Position numbers and translations under genes: made by a program
In this document: piece by piece, positions 23,262-36,243 of the stretch
How positions within the stretch are numbered: position 1 is the stretch's first letter
How the letters are laid out: every line of letters begins with the position of its first letter
The notes under the pieces: model-generated
Database searches by the model: none
What the model was told of the DNA's origin: nothing
Seen by the model: the letters and a program-made list of their open reading frames with translations, nothing else
Assembly (NCBI GenBank): GCA_041658405.1
Contig: JBBAAG010000011.1
Location: 1-51,201, forward strand
Direction of reading: 5' to 3'
Length of the DNA stretch: 51,201 nt
Source of the DNA: Elusimicrobiota bacterium
GTDB taxonomy: Bacteria > Elusimicrobiota > UBA5214 > JBBAAG01

Positions 23262-23289
23262 GGGAACTTTTTAGGTGGTCAGATTGTTA
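23262..23289 (+). promoter_or_regulatory. ECF-type promoter of the Ig-repeat gene
   Basis: GGGAAC (23262-23267), 16-base spacer, TTGTTA (23284-23289), the same layout as 21968-21995. The two sites also share the T-run after GGGAAC and GGTG in the spacer. This marks the downstream gene as a probable target of the ECF sigma factor encoded just upstream. Confidence 0.65.
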
Positions 23290-23338
23290 CTTATTAGTAG
23301 AAAGTATTCAAAGTTATAGGAAAGGGGAACGGAAGGTT

Positions 23339-25966
23339 ATGTTTAAAACATTCCTTAAGGCAGTTGTTAGTTTTGCGTTAGTATTTGTGTCAGTGGGACC
23401 GATTATGGCAGTAGCAGGTGGGGATGCACAAAAAATTGTGGTCACAGTGACACCGGCGGATGTTACGCTTGAAGCCGGAGCTTCACAAAAGTTTATTGCT
23501 GAGATCAAAGATGAAGCCGGGAAAGTTGTTACCGGTGATATCGAATGGCAGGTAGCGGGTAATGTCGGCGAAATTGATGCGGCTGGCATTTTTACCGCTG
23601 GTAAAGTTGCTGGTCAGGGATTGATCGTCGCGAAGGCACGGACGGATAATGGAAATTCTAATGGGCATGCGAGAGTTATTGTAAAATCTGCGGTTGTTAC
23701 TCCAGCACCAACACCCACTCCTACGCCTACACCTACACCAACGCCAACTCCAACTCCTGCACCCTCACCGATTCCTACGCCGGTTATGAAAGTTATAGTA
23801 AAAGTGTTACCTTCAAATGTTATGGTGAAAGCTGGGACAAGTCAGAAGTTTGAAGCGAAAGTTATCGCTAATGGGGTAGAAATTAAGACAGCAGTTGTAA
23901 AATGGGCTGCAACAAAAACGATAGGGACGATCGAAGAAAACGGGTTGTTCAAAGCCGCGGATAAGCCTGCGAGAGGGATAGTTAAGGCTGTGGCAAAAGT
24001 TGGTTCCGTTATTGGTACAGGTGCGGCAATGGTTACCGTCGGGCCTGCAAATCCTCCGCAAAAACTGGATGTCCGCGTGATTGTTATGCCCCGTGAAAAG
24101 GTTGTGAAGAAGGGCGAGAAAGTGCAGTATAAAGCTGAAGTACGGGATGAAAACGGGAAGCCCGTGGATGCTGCAAAGATTAAATGGGCAGTAAGTGATA
24201 AGATTGGAAGTATTAGTGATACCGGATTGTTAACCGCGGGGGATGATGCTGCAAAAGGTGTTGTTTCTGCGATGGTTATCACTGAAGATAAAGAGGTTGG
24301 GCGTGGGCATGCGTATATCGCGGTAGTTGTGCCTGTGAAACCTCAACCTGTCCCGCAGCCGGTGGAACGTGTTATAGTGAAGTTGACACCGAGGTTAGCG
24401 GAAGTTGAAAAAAATGAGATTGTAAAATTTAAGCTCGTAGTTGTTGATCCTGATACAAAGAAGGAAATTAAAGATTATAAGGCGGTATGGAAAGTAAACG
24501 AGGATATCGGGACTATAAACGATAACGGAGTGTTTATTGCCGGGAAGAAAAAAGGTAAAGGCGAAGTGGTTGTTACCGTAAAAGCGAAGGCGGGAATTGG
24601 CCGTGCAATGGCGGTGGTTGTTGTTGAAAAAGATAAGGAAAATAATAACAATAAACCGCAGCCGGTTGAGAAACGTATCCTCCTTCTTCCGAAAAGTGCA
24701 AAGGTAAAACTAGGCGGGTCGTTACAGTTTCGTGCGAAGATCGTGGATAATAAGATTGAGTACCAGGTTTTTGATGATAAAGATGATAATAGCCCGCGTG
24801 CGTTAAAAGATAATGATCAGTTTAAGTGGCATGTTACTGAAGGTATAGGTTCAATCAGTGATAAAGGGTTGTTTAAGGCTGATAAAAAGGCAGGGAAAGG
24901 CGGTATTTTTGTCCAGGCAAAGGTCGGGGATAAAATGCTGAAAGAAGAAGCTGTGATCGAAGTTGTGGAAGCTGTGGTTGTGCCTCAGCCGTTGTTAGTA
25001 AAAATTCAACCGAAGAATGTTACTGTGAAACCTGGTGGTGCACAACAGTTTAAGCTTGAAGTTTATACCCGTGCAGGGAAACCGGTTACGGATTATAAGG
25101 TTGAATGGAAGACTCGGGATAATATGGGGTCGATCAATTCTAACGGGATGTTTATCGCTGGTAAGACTATAGGTCATACCGTTGTGGTTGCGTTGGTGAA
25201 AGCTGGGAACGGTATTGGTACAGAAGAAGCATATGTTAACATTGCATTACCGGAACAGCCGGTAGTGACGCCGTTGGTGGTAACGCCGTTCTTCGTGACG
25301 GTTACCGTAGGGAAAACGGTGCAGTTTACAGCAAAGTCGGCAGTGGTTGTTACTGAACAAAATACAGCGGTAAAAATTCCTGAAGTAAAATGGGATGTTA
25401 AAAGTGAACTCGGGATAGGTACTATCTCTGAGACAGGGTTGTTCACTGCAACTAAGGCTGGTGATGGTGTCATCATCGCGGTTGCTGGGGAACTTAAAGG
25501 TATAGCAAGAGTTAGAGTTGTTGCGCCGATAGTGGATCCTACACCAACGCCGACGCCAACTCCTACGCCCACACCGACTCCCACTCCAACACCGACTCCT
25601 ACACCAACGCCAACGCCGGTAGCACCAAAGATCGTAGGGGTACAAGTAGTACCCGCGCAGACACGGCTCGCTGTAGGGGCTACGTTGAAGTATATTGCTA
25701 GAGGGGTTACTTCTACGGGTACCATAGTACCGGTAACAGTCTCATGGAAAGTTGATCCTGCAATGGCAATTTATGGGAAGATTGAAAGTTCTACTGGATT
25801 GTTTACCGCACTAAAAGCTACCCCGCAGTATACACCTGTGCGTGTAGTTGCGTATATGGCAGGGTCGAGTACACAGATGCCGCTCGTAGGGCATGCTGCA
25901 GTAATTATCGGCGGGTTGTCTACGTCACCAATCGTAATAGATGGCGGTACGACAATTGCAAAGTAA
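23339..25966 (+). CDS. secreted protein with eight Ig-like (Big_2-type) repeats
   Basis: An 875-residue protein with signal peptide (about 1-26) and eight beta-sandwich repeats beginning near residues 32, 150, 243, 343, 443, 552, 646 and 764. Each repeat follows the bacterial Ig-like pattern: V-x-P at the start, (A/P)G-x-x-x-x-(F/Y) in strand B, W-x-V/W-K mid-domain, then G-x-I/ (S/N)-x-x-G-x-F-x-A (for example GEIDAAGIFTAGK, GTIEENGLFKAAD, GSISDKGLFKAD). Two Thr-Pro linkers separate repeats 1/2 and 7/8. The protein is rich in Lys and Val. No anchor, LPxTG or autotransporter domain is visible, so it may be free in the periplasm, surface-attached or secreted. Probably an envelope or adhesion protein under ECF control. 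Confidence 0.85.
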   Translation: MFKTFLKAVVSFALVFVSVGPIMAVAGGDAQKIVVTVTPADVTLEAGASQKFIAEIKDEAGKVVTGDIEWQVAGNVGEIDAAGIFTAGKVAGQGLIVAKARTDNGNSNGHARVIVKSAVVTPAPTPTPTPTPTPTPTPTPAPSPIPTPVMKVIVKVLPSNVMVKAGTSQKFEAKVIANGVEIKTAVVKWAATKTIGTIEENGLFKAADKPARGIVKAVAKVGSVIGTGAAMVTVGPANPPQKLDVRVIVMPREKVVKKGEKVQYKAEVRDENGKPVDAAKIKWAVSDKIGSISDTGLLTAGDDAAKGVVSAMVITEDKEVGRGHAYIAVVVPVKPQPVPQPVERVIVKLTPRLAEVEKNEIVKFKLVVVDPDTKKEIKDYKAVWKVNEDIGTINDNGVFIAGKKKGKGEVVVTVKAKAGIGRAMAVVVVEKDKENNNNKPQPVEKRILLLPKSAKVKLGGSLQFRAKIVDNKIEYQVFDDKDDNSPRALKDNDQFKWHVTEGIGSISDKGLFKADKKAGKGGIFVQAKVGDKMLKEEAVIEVVEAVVVPQPLLVKIQPKNVTVKPGGAQQFKLEVYTRAGKPVTDYKVEWKTRDNMGSINSNGMFIAGKTIGHTVVVALVKAGNGIGTEEAYVNIALPEQPVVTPLVVTPFFVTVTVGKTVQFTAKSAVVVTEQNTAVKIPEVKWDVKSELGIGTISETGLFTATKAGDGVIIAVAGELKGIARVRVVAPIVDPTPTPTPTPTPTPTPTPTPTPTPTPTPVAPKIVGVQVVPAQTRLAVGATLKYIARGVTSTGTIVPVTVSWKVDPAMAIYGKIESSTGLFTALKATPQYTPVRVVAYMAGSSTQMPLVGHAAVIIGGLSTSPIVIDGGTTIAK
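23699..23782 (+). repeat. hexanucleotide repeat coding for Thr-Pro linker 1
   Basis: Imperfect tandem of ACN-CCN hexamers inside the Ig-repeat gene, coding for about ten Thr-Pro units followed by Ala-Pro, Ser-Pro and Ile-Pro. The third codon positions vary, which suggests selection on the protein rather than recent slippage alone. Confidence 0.9.
25538..25618 (+). repeat. hexanucleotide repeat coding for Thr-Pro linker 2
   Basis: A second imperfect ACN-CCN tandem of about 13 units giving an uninterrupted Thr-Pro run between repeats 7 and 8. It is nearly the same length as linker 1. Such repeats are prone to length change and to assembly collapse. Confidence 0.9.
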
Positions 25967-25999
25967 AGTATAGTCGTAGGTTGTTAATACAAAAAAAAG

Positions 26000-26037
26000 C
26001 AGGAGAGGTGGGTATCACAAAATATCTGCCTCTCTTG
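26000..26037. terminator. hairpin terminator, possibly bidirectional
   Basis: GAGAGG (26003-26008) pairs with CCTCTC (26029-26034). With G-T wobbles the stem extends inward to 13 pairs around the loop CACAAA. It is flanked by an A8 run upstream (a T8 run on the minus strand) and TTGGTTTATTTA downstream. It closes the Ig-repeat transcription unit. No minus-strand gene ends here, so function on that strand is moot. Confidence 0.7.
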
Positions 26038-26150
26038 GTTTATTTATGGATATTATGAAATATTACTTGTAAATACTCACGGATTTTTGGTAATATAATC
26101 TCTAAAATGTGAAATAATGTTTTTATAAGTTCGGAGGGAGGAAATTGTAC

Positions 26151-27413
26151 ATGACGTTGACATCAAAAAAAGTTTGTGCAGCTATTGTGATTGCGTTCAT
26201 GGTCTTAGGTACGGGACTAACAGTGTTATCTGCGGAAAATGTGGCTGCGCCGGCAGCGGCATCAGCTGTGAATCTTACTTTTTGGCATTTCTGGGGTGAT
26301 CCTACCCGTCAGGAAGCCGTAGATTCTGTTATCCGCGAGTTTGAGAAACAAAGTCAGGCGAAAGTTACTACCAAAATTCTCTCTTGGACTACCGGGCGGG
26401 ATGAGTTGCTTGCTGCATTGAAAGCTGGGACGGGGCCGGATTTGTTCGAACTAGGGTCGGATATGATCGCGGAATTTTATGCCGGTGCGTATCTTTATGA
26501 TATGGCAGCGGAAGTTAATGAGTTAAAACAGAGATACAATGCATGGGAGCCTGTTGAATACGGGACTGAAATTGTTGGGGTACCGTGGATTCTTGACTCA
26601 AGGGTGGTGTTTTATAACAAAGAAATGTTGAAAGCCGCGGGGTTTGATGAGAATATGCCGCCAAAGACCTGGGAACAGCTTAAGGTTATGGCAAAAAAAA
26701 TTCATGCACCTGAGAAAGGTGTGTACGGGTTTGGGATGAACGGTAGGGATCCAAATGTCCTTTACAAAAAAGTGTTGCCGTTTGTGTGGTCTAATGGTGG
26801 AAATGTTCTTAGTCTCGACGGAAAAAGTTGTGTTATTAATACAAAACAAGTTAAGGAAGCGATAGATTTTTATGTGTCCTTAAAACCGTTCAGTATTGTT
26901 GATAACCAGGCGAACCTAGATAGAATGTTTGCTGAAGGAAAAATTGCGTTTTGGATTTCCGGATCGTGGTTGATTTCAAGAATTGAGCGTGTATCTCCAA
27001 ATATGCCGTTTGGTGTATCAATGATCCCTGTTCCCGGGAAAAAAGGGAAGAGCGTGTCATTTGCGGGTGGGGATTATGTTGTGGTAAATAAAAAAAGTGT
27101 AAGTACAAAAGTCGCAGCGGAGCTCGCTAAGTTTATGTGCCGCGAAGATAATAGTTTTTATCTCTGCCAGGTGCTTGATATGTTTGTTCCTGCAGCGAAG
27201 TTGCAATTTAGCGAGAAGTATTATGAAAATAGGCCGCAGGAAAAGGTTATAGTAAAACAGTTGGAACATTCGTATGCTGCACCAAAGCATCAAAAGTGGG
27301 TTGAGATTCAGAAGGTGTTGGAAGAAAAGATTGCAGATGCTATCGAAGGTAAAATTGTGGTTGATAAAGCGTTGTCGGAAGCTACGGTAGAAATAAACGA
27401 ACTCGTTAAGTAA
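26151..27413 (+). CDS. ABC transporter extracellular solute-binding protein (family 1, sugar type)
   Basis: A 420-residue periplasmic binding protein. Signal peptide about 1-28 (VCAAIVIAFMVLGTGL); no lipobox Cys, so a soluble periplasmic form is expected. The family-1 pattern is clear: VNLTFWHFWGDPTRQEAV at the mature start, GTGPDLFELGSDMIAEFY, VPWILDSRVVFYNKEML, KTWEQLKVMAKKI, and WISGSWLI. Such proteins bind oligosaccharides or glycerol phosphates for ABC import. No permease or ATPase gene is nearby, so its partners must be elsewhere. ATG at 26151 follows GGAGGGAGG at 26133-26141; TATAAT at 26094-26099 may be the -10 box. The esterase gene follows 11 bases after the stop. Confidence 0.92.
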   Translation: MTLTSKKVCAAIVIAFMVLGTGLTVLSAENVAAPAAASAVNLTFWHFWGDPTRQEAVDSVIREFEKQSQAKVTTKILSWTTGRDELLAALKAGTGPDLFELGSDMIAEFYAGAYLYDMAAEVNELKQRYNAWEPVEYGTEIVGVPWILDSRVVFYNKEMLKAAGFDENMPPKTWEQLKVMAKKIHAPEKGVYGFGMNGRDPNVLYKKVLPFVWSNGGNVLSLDGKSCVINTKQVKEAIDFYVSLKPFSIVDNQANLDRMFAEGKIAFWISGSWLISRIERVSPNMPFGVSMIPVPGKKGKSVSFAGGDYVVVNKKSVSTKVAAELAKFMCREDNSFYLCQVLDMFVPAAKLQFSEKYYENRPQEKVIVKQLEHSYAAPKHQKWVEIQKVLEEKIADAIEGKIVVDKALSEATVEINELVK

Positions 27414-27424
27414 TTTAATTTCTC

Positions 27425-28243
27425 ATGGAAGTATTGACTAGATATCTTGATATACCAATGGTTATCCATCGGGCGGTGGATATAACAGCTCCTTCATCTA
27501 AAAAAGAGGTTAAACACGTAGCTATTTTTTATGTTCATGGTGGCGGATGGCGCGGGGGTGCGCGGGATGGATTTCACCGGCATATGGACCGGTATGTTGA
27601 GAAAGGGTATGTCAGCGCGTCAGCAGGATATCGGTTGGCATCCGATAATGTTAAACTAAGGGTTCAGATGTTGGATCTAGCACAAGCATATGACACCTTT
27701 GTATCTTACCTGAAACAAAGAAAGTCTAGTATCAACAAAATTGTTGTTGCGGGAAGTTCAGCGGGGGCGCATCTTGCGTCGTTGCTTGCGTTAACAAATC
27801 CTAAAGTGTTTAATCCTGGTATTAAATTAAGGAACACATGGGTGAAGCCATGGGCGTGTGTATCCGTCAACGGGCCTGGGACGTTTGAAAAATGGGAGAA
27901 TATGGGGCCAATACAGAAATCAATGGGGTTCATTATCGGTGCGTCGTATACAAGATCTTACCGCCGTGATATTGAATTGTTTAAAAAAGCGTCGCCAATA
28001 TTGTATGTTAACGAAACGTCGCCAGGGTTTTTGTTTATACTTGCAGGACTCGAGCATCTATTCCCGCATTATCTTATCTATCAGATGGCGGAAAAACTTA
28101 GGAAACACGGGAAATATGCTAAGTCAGTAGTGGTAAAAAATGCAAAACATGGGTTTTTTTATGGGGTGAATACACCCGAACAAAAATGTGCCTTAAAGGT
28201 GATGGATAGGTTCCTTTTAGATATCGGGAATGGGAAAGTGTGA
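27425..28243 (+). CDS. alpha/beta hydrolase, esterase/lipase type
   Basis: A 272-residue hydrolase of the hormone-sensitive lipase/BD-FAE-like group. Oxyanion motif HGGGW (about residues 38-42), nucleophile Ser in AGSSAGAHLASLLAL (about 110-124), and late His in NAKHGFFYG (about 240) with a probable Asp/Glu before it. No signal peptide. Start ATG at 27425, 11 bases after the solute-binding protein, so likely cotranscribed; it could deacylate an imported carbohydrate (inference). The exact substrate cannot be told. Confidence 0.88.
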   Translation: MEVLTRYLDIPMVIHRAVDITAPSSKKEVKHVAIFYVHGGGWRGGARDGFHRHMDRYVEKGYVSASAGYRLASDNVKLRVQMLDLAQAYDTFVSYLKQRKSSINKIVVAGSSAGAHLASLLALTNPKVFNPGIKLRNTWVKPWACVSVNGPGTFEKWENMGPIQKSMGFIIGASYTRSYRRDIELFKKASPILYVNETSPGFLFILAGLEHLFPHYLIYQMAEKLRKHGKYAKSVVVKNAKHGFFYGVNTPEQKCALKVMDRFLLDIGNGKV

Positions 28244-28265
28244 GTCTCAGCTGGGTTTTTTGTTG

Positions 28266-28295
28266 TTGACACGCTGTAAATCTTTTTTGTAATAT
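28266..28295 (+). promoter_or_regulatory. sigma-70-type promoter of glmS
   Basis: TTGACA (28266-28271), 18-base spacer, TAATAT (28290-28295), 55 bases before the glmS start. The leader is too short and lacks the catalytic core of a glmS ribozyme. Confidence 0.65.
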
Positions 28296-28350
28296 TTTCT
28301 ATCTTATTTTTATCAAACAAAAGGGTTATTGTTGAAAGGAGTAAAGGAAT

Positions 28351-30189
28351 ATGTGTGGTATTGTAGGGTATATTGGGGAAAAGGAAGTGTGGCCGATTCT
28401 TATCGAAGGGCTTAAACGTTTGGAGTATCGCGGGTATGATTCCGCGGGAGTTGCTATTGTTGCCGATAATAAAATACAGTTACGGAAAAAGTTGGGTAAA
28501 TTAAAAGTCATGGAAGCATCCCTAAAAGAGGATCCTATCCACGGGACAACCGGAATCGGGCATACACGGTGGGCAACACATGGTGTACCTTCGGAAGTTA
28601 ACTCGCATCCGCATGCGGATTGTACCGGGCGGCTAGTAGTTGTGCATAATGGAATTATTGAAAATTTTCATGAGCTCCGTGAAGAGCTTACAAAAGAAGG
28701 GCATAAGTTTGTTTCCCAGACTGATACAGAAGTTGTGGCGCATCTGATTGAACGTCAGTTAAAAAAGGGTGCGAAAAAGTTGGAAGACGCCGTGAAGCTC
28801 GCTCTTAAAGAAGTGGAAGGCGCGTATGCACTTGGAATTTATAGCCTTGATGATCCTGATAAAATGGTTGCTGCGCGGAATGGTAGCCCGTTGGTTGTTG
28901 GATTGGGAAAAGGTGAGAATTTTATTGCGTCTGATGTTCCAGCTATTCTTAAGCATACCCGTGATGTGATGTATCTTGATGATAAGGAAATTATTATAAT
29001 TACGAAAGAAAAGGTTGTTGTTACTGATCTCGACGGTAATGTAAAGAATAAGCCGGTTAAGAGGATTGATTGGGATTCAGAAGCTGCTGAAAAAGAAGGG
29101 TATCCTCATTTTATGTTGAAAGAGATTTATCAGCAGCCTAAGGTTATACGCGATGCGTTACGTGGGAGAATTTCAAAGGATCGTAAGAGAATTCTTTTGG
29201 AAGATATGAACATCAGCGAGGATGAACTTAAGAAAATTAAGAAGATCTTTATAGTTGCCTGCGGGACTGCGTTCTACGCTGGGTTTACCGGTAAGTATTT
29301 TATCGAAGAGTGCGTGGGTTTACCCGTAGAAGTTGATCTTGCATCGGAATTCCGGTATCGCAGTCCTAAGGTCGGAGCGGATACGCTTGTGATGAGCGTT
29401 ACACAATCCGGGGAAACTGCGGATACTCTTGCGTCAATTAGGTACGCACGGCAGATGGGGTCAAAGGTTGTGTCAGTATGTAACGTTGTCGGGAGTACTA
29501 TAGCGCGTGAGTCAGATGGGGTTATTTATACTCAGGCAGGGCCAGAGATCGGGGTGGCATCAACTAAAGCGTATACGTCACAACTGACTGCGTTTTATTT
29601 ATTCACAATTTATATGGGTAAACTGCGGGGGACTATCTCTGATTTAAAGGCTGAAGGGATGATAAAGGAACTTGAACAATTGCCGGATATCGTGGATAGG
29701 GTTATCAAGGATCAAAAAGAGTTAATGACGGTTGTTGATAAGTTCTATAACTCTAAGAACGCGTTGTTCCTCGGGCGGAGTTATAATTATCCTAATGCTC
29801 TTGAAGGTGCATTGAAGTTAAAAGAAATATCTTATATTCATGCAGAAGGGTATGCCGCTGGTGAGATGAAGCACGGGCCGATCGCGTTAATCGATGAAGA
29901 GATGCTGGTTGTGTGTATAGCAGTTGACGGGCCGGTATATGATAAGATGATCAGCAATATACAGGAAGTACGTGCGCGGAAAGGGCGTGTAGTAATCATT
30001 GTTACCGAAGGAAATAATGATGCAGCACGGTATGCTGAATACTTGATTCATATACCTAAGACATCGGAGATTTTCTCGCCTATCGTTGCGGTGACACCCT
30101 TACAATTGTTTGCGTATCATGTTGCGGTAAAACGCGGTTGTGATGTTGATCAGCCGAGAAATCTTGCGAAGTCAGTGACGGTTGAGTAA
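28351..30189 (+). CDS. glmS: glutamine-fructose-6-phosphate aminotransferase (isomerizing)
   Basis: A 612-residue enzyme making glucosamine-6-phosphate from fructose-6-phosphate and glutamine, the first step to UDP-GlcNAc for peptidoglycan and lipopolysaccharide. The N-terminal glutaminase domain starts with the catalytic Cys2 (MCGIVGYIG), with RWATHG and HNGIIENF further on (about 73-105). Two SIS domains follow (CGTAFYAG and SVTQSGETADTLAS; FLGRSYNYPNALEGALKLKE). It ends with the conserved PRNLAKSVTVE. Full length. GAAAGGAG about ten bases before the ATG is the ribosome binding site. Confidence 0.97.
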   Translation: MCGIVGYIGEKEVWPILIEGLKRLEYRGYDSAGVAIVADNKIQLRKKLGKLKVMEASLKEDPIHGTTGIGHTRWATHGVPSEVNSHPHADCTGRLVVVHNGIIENFHELREELTKEGHKFVSQTDTEVVAHLIERQLKKGAKKLEDAVKLALKEVEGAYALGIYSLDDPDKMVAARNGSPLVVGLGKGENFIASDVPAILKHTRDVMYLDDKEIIIITKEKVVVTDLDGNVKNKPVKRIDWDSEAAEKEGYPHFMLKEIYQQPKVIRDALRGRISKDRKRILLEDMNISEDELKKIKKIFIVACGTAFYAGFTGKYFIEECVGLPVEVDLASEFRYRSPKVGADTLVMSVTQSGETADTLASIRYARQMGSKVVSVCNVVGSTIARESDGVIYTQAGPEIGVASTKAYTSQLTAFYLFTIYMGKLRGTISDLKAEGMIKELEQLPDIVDRVIKDQKELMTVVDKFYNSKNALFLGRSYNYPNALEGALKLKEISYIHAEGYAAGEMKHGPIALIDEEMLVVCIAVDGPVYDKMISNIQEVRARKGRVVIIVTEGNNDAARYAEYLIHIPKTSEIFSPIVAVTPLQLFAYHVAVKRGCDVDQPRNLAKSVTVE

Positions 30190-30229
30190 TTTTTGTGTTT
30201 ATATCGTTTAATAGGGTATTCTTAGAATA

Positions 30230-30739
30230 ATGATTGGTAATTATAAACGTGTTACCGAAGTTCTGAGAAATACAAGGTTTAGTTTTGTTCTTTGGGGTTG
30301 TTTGTTAATCCTGTTTATTGATTGTGAAGGTTGGACTGCCGGACTTGCATCAAGGTTGCCGTCAGTGGTGATTGAGGGTGTTGTTCCTGGGGGTAAGTAT
30401 AGGGTTTCTAAGGTTGTCGGGAAGAAGTTTGATATATACAATCTTAGCCAGGATACTGTCACAGTAAGGTTTATGGTGGTCGTACCACAAAGCATAAAAG
30501 CTGGGTATGAGCCTGTTACTGATACTTCGTGGGTTAAAGTAAGTACCACTGCATTAACAGTTCTACCGGGAAAGTCTGGTGGAACGGAGATCGAACTAAA
30601 CGTGCCGGATGAAGAAGCGTATCTCGGAAAAAAAATGCAGGTTAATGTATGGGGTTATGCATCACGAAAAAATTCGGTAGTGGCGCTGGGATTAACAACA
30701 AAAGTGTTTTTGAATTTTGCGCAGAAGAATAAAAAGTAA
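30230..30739 (+). CDS. secreted hypothetical protein with Ig-like fold
   Basis: A 169-residue protein with an N-terminal hydrophobic segment (about 18-38) that looks like a signal peptide. The rest is beta-rich: GKKFDIYNLSQDTVTVRFMVV, WVKVSTTALTVLPGKSGGTEIELNVPDEE, and a closing strand TTKVFLNFAQ. The layout (a strand with N-x-S, then an LPGKS turn, then IxLNVPD) recalls NEW3/PapD-like Ig domains that bind other surface proteins, but I do not recognise a named family. It follows glmS by 40 bases and may be cotranscribed; otherwise it stands alone before the rRNA operon. Confidence 0.6.
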   Translation: MIGNYKRVTEVLRNTRFSFVLWGCLLILFIDCEGWTAGLASRLPSVVIEGVVPGGKYRVSKVVGKKFDIYNLSQDTVTVRFMVVVPQSIKAGYEPVTDTSWVKVSTTALTVLPGKSGGTEIELNVPDEEAYLGKKMQVNVWGYASRKNSVVALGLTTKVFLNFAQKNKK

Positions 30740-30825
30740 AATATTTATTAGATGCTTGGCTTGGGATTTGTCGTGCATATTTTATGCGCGGGCGCGGTGA
30801 TTAAAAAAATATTTTAAAATTGTGC

Positions 30826-30854
30826 TTGACAAAATAAGTGCTTTTGTTTAATAA
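30826..30854 (+). promoter_or_regulatory. rRNA operon promoter
   Basis: TTGACA (30826-30831), 17-base spacer, TAATAA (30849-30854), in the 353-base gap between the preceding gene and the 16S gene. The rest of this gap holds the leader hairpin, boxA and the 5' half of the 16S processing stalk listed separately. Confidence 0.7.
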
Positions 30855-30897
30855 TGTATAAAGTAGTTTAAAACTTTAATATAGTTTGAATTATAAC

Positions 30898-30956
30898 CTC
30901 CTAAGAGAGATAGTGGAGTTTACGCTCTCTCAAATAGGAGTTGTGTTCTTTGAAAA
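30898..30956 (+). promoter_or_regulatory. rrn leader hairpin and boxA antitermination element
   Basis: A hairpin (30898-30940) with CTCCTA/TAGGAG and AGAGAG/CTCTCT stems is followed at once by TGTTCTTTGAAAA (30944-30956), a boxA-type sequence. A boxB-like hairpin plus boxA is where NusB/NusE-dependent antitermination complexes assemble on rRNA transcripts. A second boxA lies before 23S at 33043-33056. Confidence 0.65.
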
Positions 30957-30985
30957 CTGTTCAATATTTGAGTCTTTATTCAGTA

Positions 30986-31035
30986 AACCTATTCGGCGTT
31001 CTAGGTAATAGATGCCGGATTTGTTTCACCTTGCT
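30986..31035 (+). other. 16S rRNA processing stalk, 5' half
   Basis: This stretch is complementary to 32663-32711 beyond the 3' end of 16S: AACCTATTCGGCGTT pairs with GACGTTGGATAGGTT, and TTTCACCTTGCT with AGTAAGGTGAAA. The long helix that brackets 16S is the usual RNase III target in precursor rRNA. Confidence 0.8.
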
Positions 31036-31092
31036 TAACAATAGTAGTTTGTTACGTAAGTGTTGTTTTTAGGTAATAACCTTACATATATT

Positions 31093-32645
<1,553 letters not shown>

Positions 32646-32662
32646 AGATCTCTTAGATCGAT

Positions 32663-32711
32663 AGTAAGGTGAAACAATGTCCGGTATCTTTTTCCTGACG
32701 TTGGATAGGTT
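32663..32711 (+). other. 16S rRNA processing stalk, 3' half
   Basis: Complementary partner of 30986-31035 (see that entry). It lies between the 3' end of 16S and tRNA-Ile. Confidence 0.8.
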
Positions 32712-32809
32712 AAATAAAGTTCTCAGGTATTAAAACGCCTACGTCATTTGTTTTTTTGAAATGACAGAAATTTGTTTTGTCTTTTAAAAAATGCTCTTTT
32801 AATAGTGAC

Positions 32810-32883
32810 GGGCGATTAGCTCAGGTAGATAGAGCACACGCCTGATAAGCGTGAGGTCCCGGGTGCAAGTCCTGGATCGCCCA
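32810..32883 (+). tRNA. tRNA-Ile(GAT)
   Basis: A 74-base cloverleaf in the 16S-23S spacer. Acceptor GGGCGAT pairs with ATCGCCC; anticodon stem CACGC/GCGTG encloses loop CTGATAA with anticodon GAT; T arm contains GGTGCAAGTCC. The discriminator is A and no CCA is encoded, so the tail must be added enzymatically. Confidence 0.96.
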
Positions 32884-32918
32884 GGTCTTGCGAGTTCTTG
32901 GGAGTTGCTTAACTACTT

Positions 32919-32991
32919 GGGGGCGTAGCTCAATTGGGAGAGCGTCTGGTTTGCAACCAGAAGGTCGCCGGTTCAACTCCGGTCGCCTCCA
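32919..32991 (+). tRNA. tRNA-Ala(TGC)
   Basis: A 73-base cloverleaf 35 bases after tRNA-Ile. Acceptor GGGGGCG pairs with CGCCTCC (one G-T wobble); anticodon stem TCTGG/CCAGA with loop TTTGCAA, anticodon TGC; T arm GTTCAACTC. No encoded CCA. The Ile-Ala pair is the classical spacer content of bacterial rrn operons. Confidence 0.96.
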
Positions 32992-33042
32992 TGTTGAATG
33001 AATAAGTTTTTGATATTAATTAGTTTCTATATATAAACTAAT

Positions 33043-33056
33043 TTGTTCTTTGAAAA
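33043..33056 (+). promoter_or_regulatory. second boxA before 23S
   Basis: TTGTTCTTTGAAAA repeats the boxA of the leader (30944-30956), placed in the spacer 72 bases before 23S, as in many rrn operons that reload antitermination factors. Confidence 0.6.
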
Positions 33057-33085
33057 TGTTAGTTAATAGTTAGTAATGTTAAGGT

Positions 33086-33127
33086 GTTATAAGTTGTAAG
33101 CGTCTGTTTTTAGGAAGATGAAATGAT

Positions 33128-33128
<1 letters not shown>
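33086..33128 (+). other. 23S rRNA processing stalk, 5' half (partner about 36118-36171)
   Basis: GTTATAAGTTGTA (33086-33098) pairs with TACAATTTATAAC (36159-36171), and GAAGATG...GATGTGG before 23S pairs with CCACATC...GATCTTC after it. Together they bring the 23S ends together for RNase III. Confidence 0.75.
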
Positions 33129-36125
<2,997 letters not shown>

Positions 36126-36243
36126 ATCTTTTGATCTTCTACAACATTGACCTTTGAATACAATTTATAACATTAAACAAGAATTAATAAAGTATCTGCT
36201 ATGATGAAGTAAACAATACTTGTTTTACTAACTAAATAAAAAA

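Noticed and set aside
25174..25725. Minus-strand frame of 183 codons with a Gly-Val run
   Set aside because: It is the mirror of the Thr-Pro hexamer repeat in the Ig-repeat gene; repeats keep all frames open.
28244..28350. glmS ribozyme
   Set aside because: The leader is only about 107 bases, AT-rich and without the core sequence; a normal promoter occupies it.
36126..36243. Possible promoter between 23S and 5S (TTGACC followed by TATAAC)
   Set aside because: Spacing is only 13 bases and the site lies within the processing stalk.
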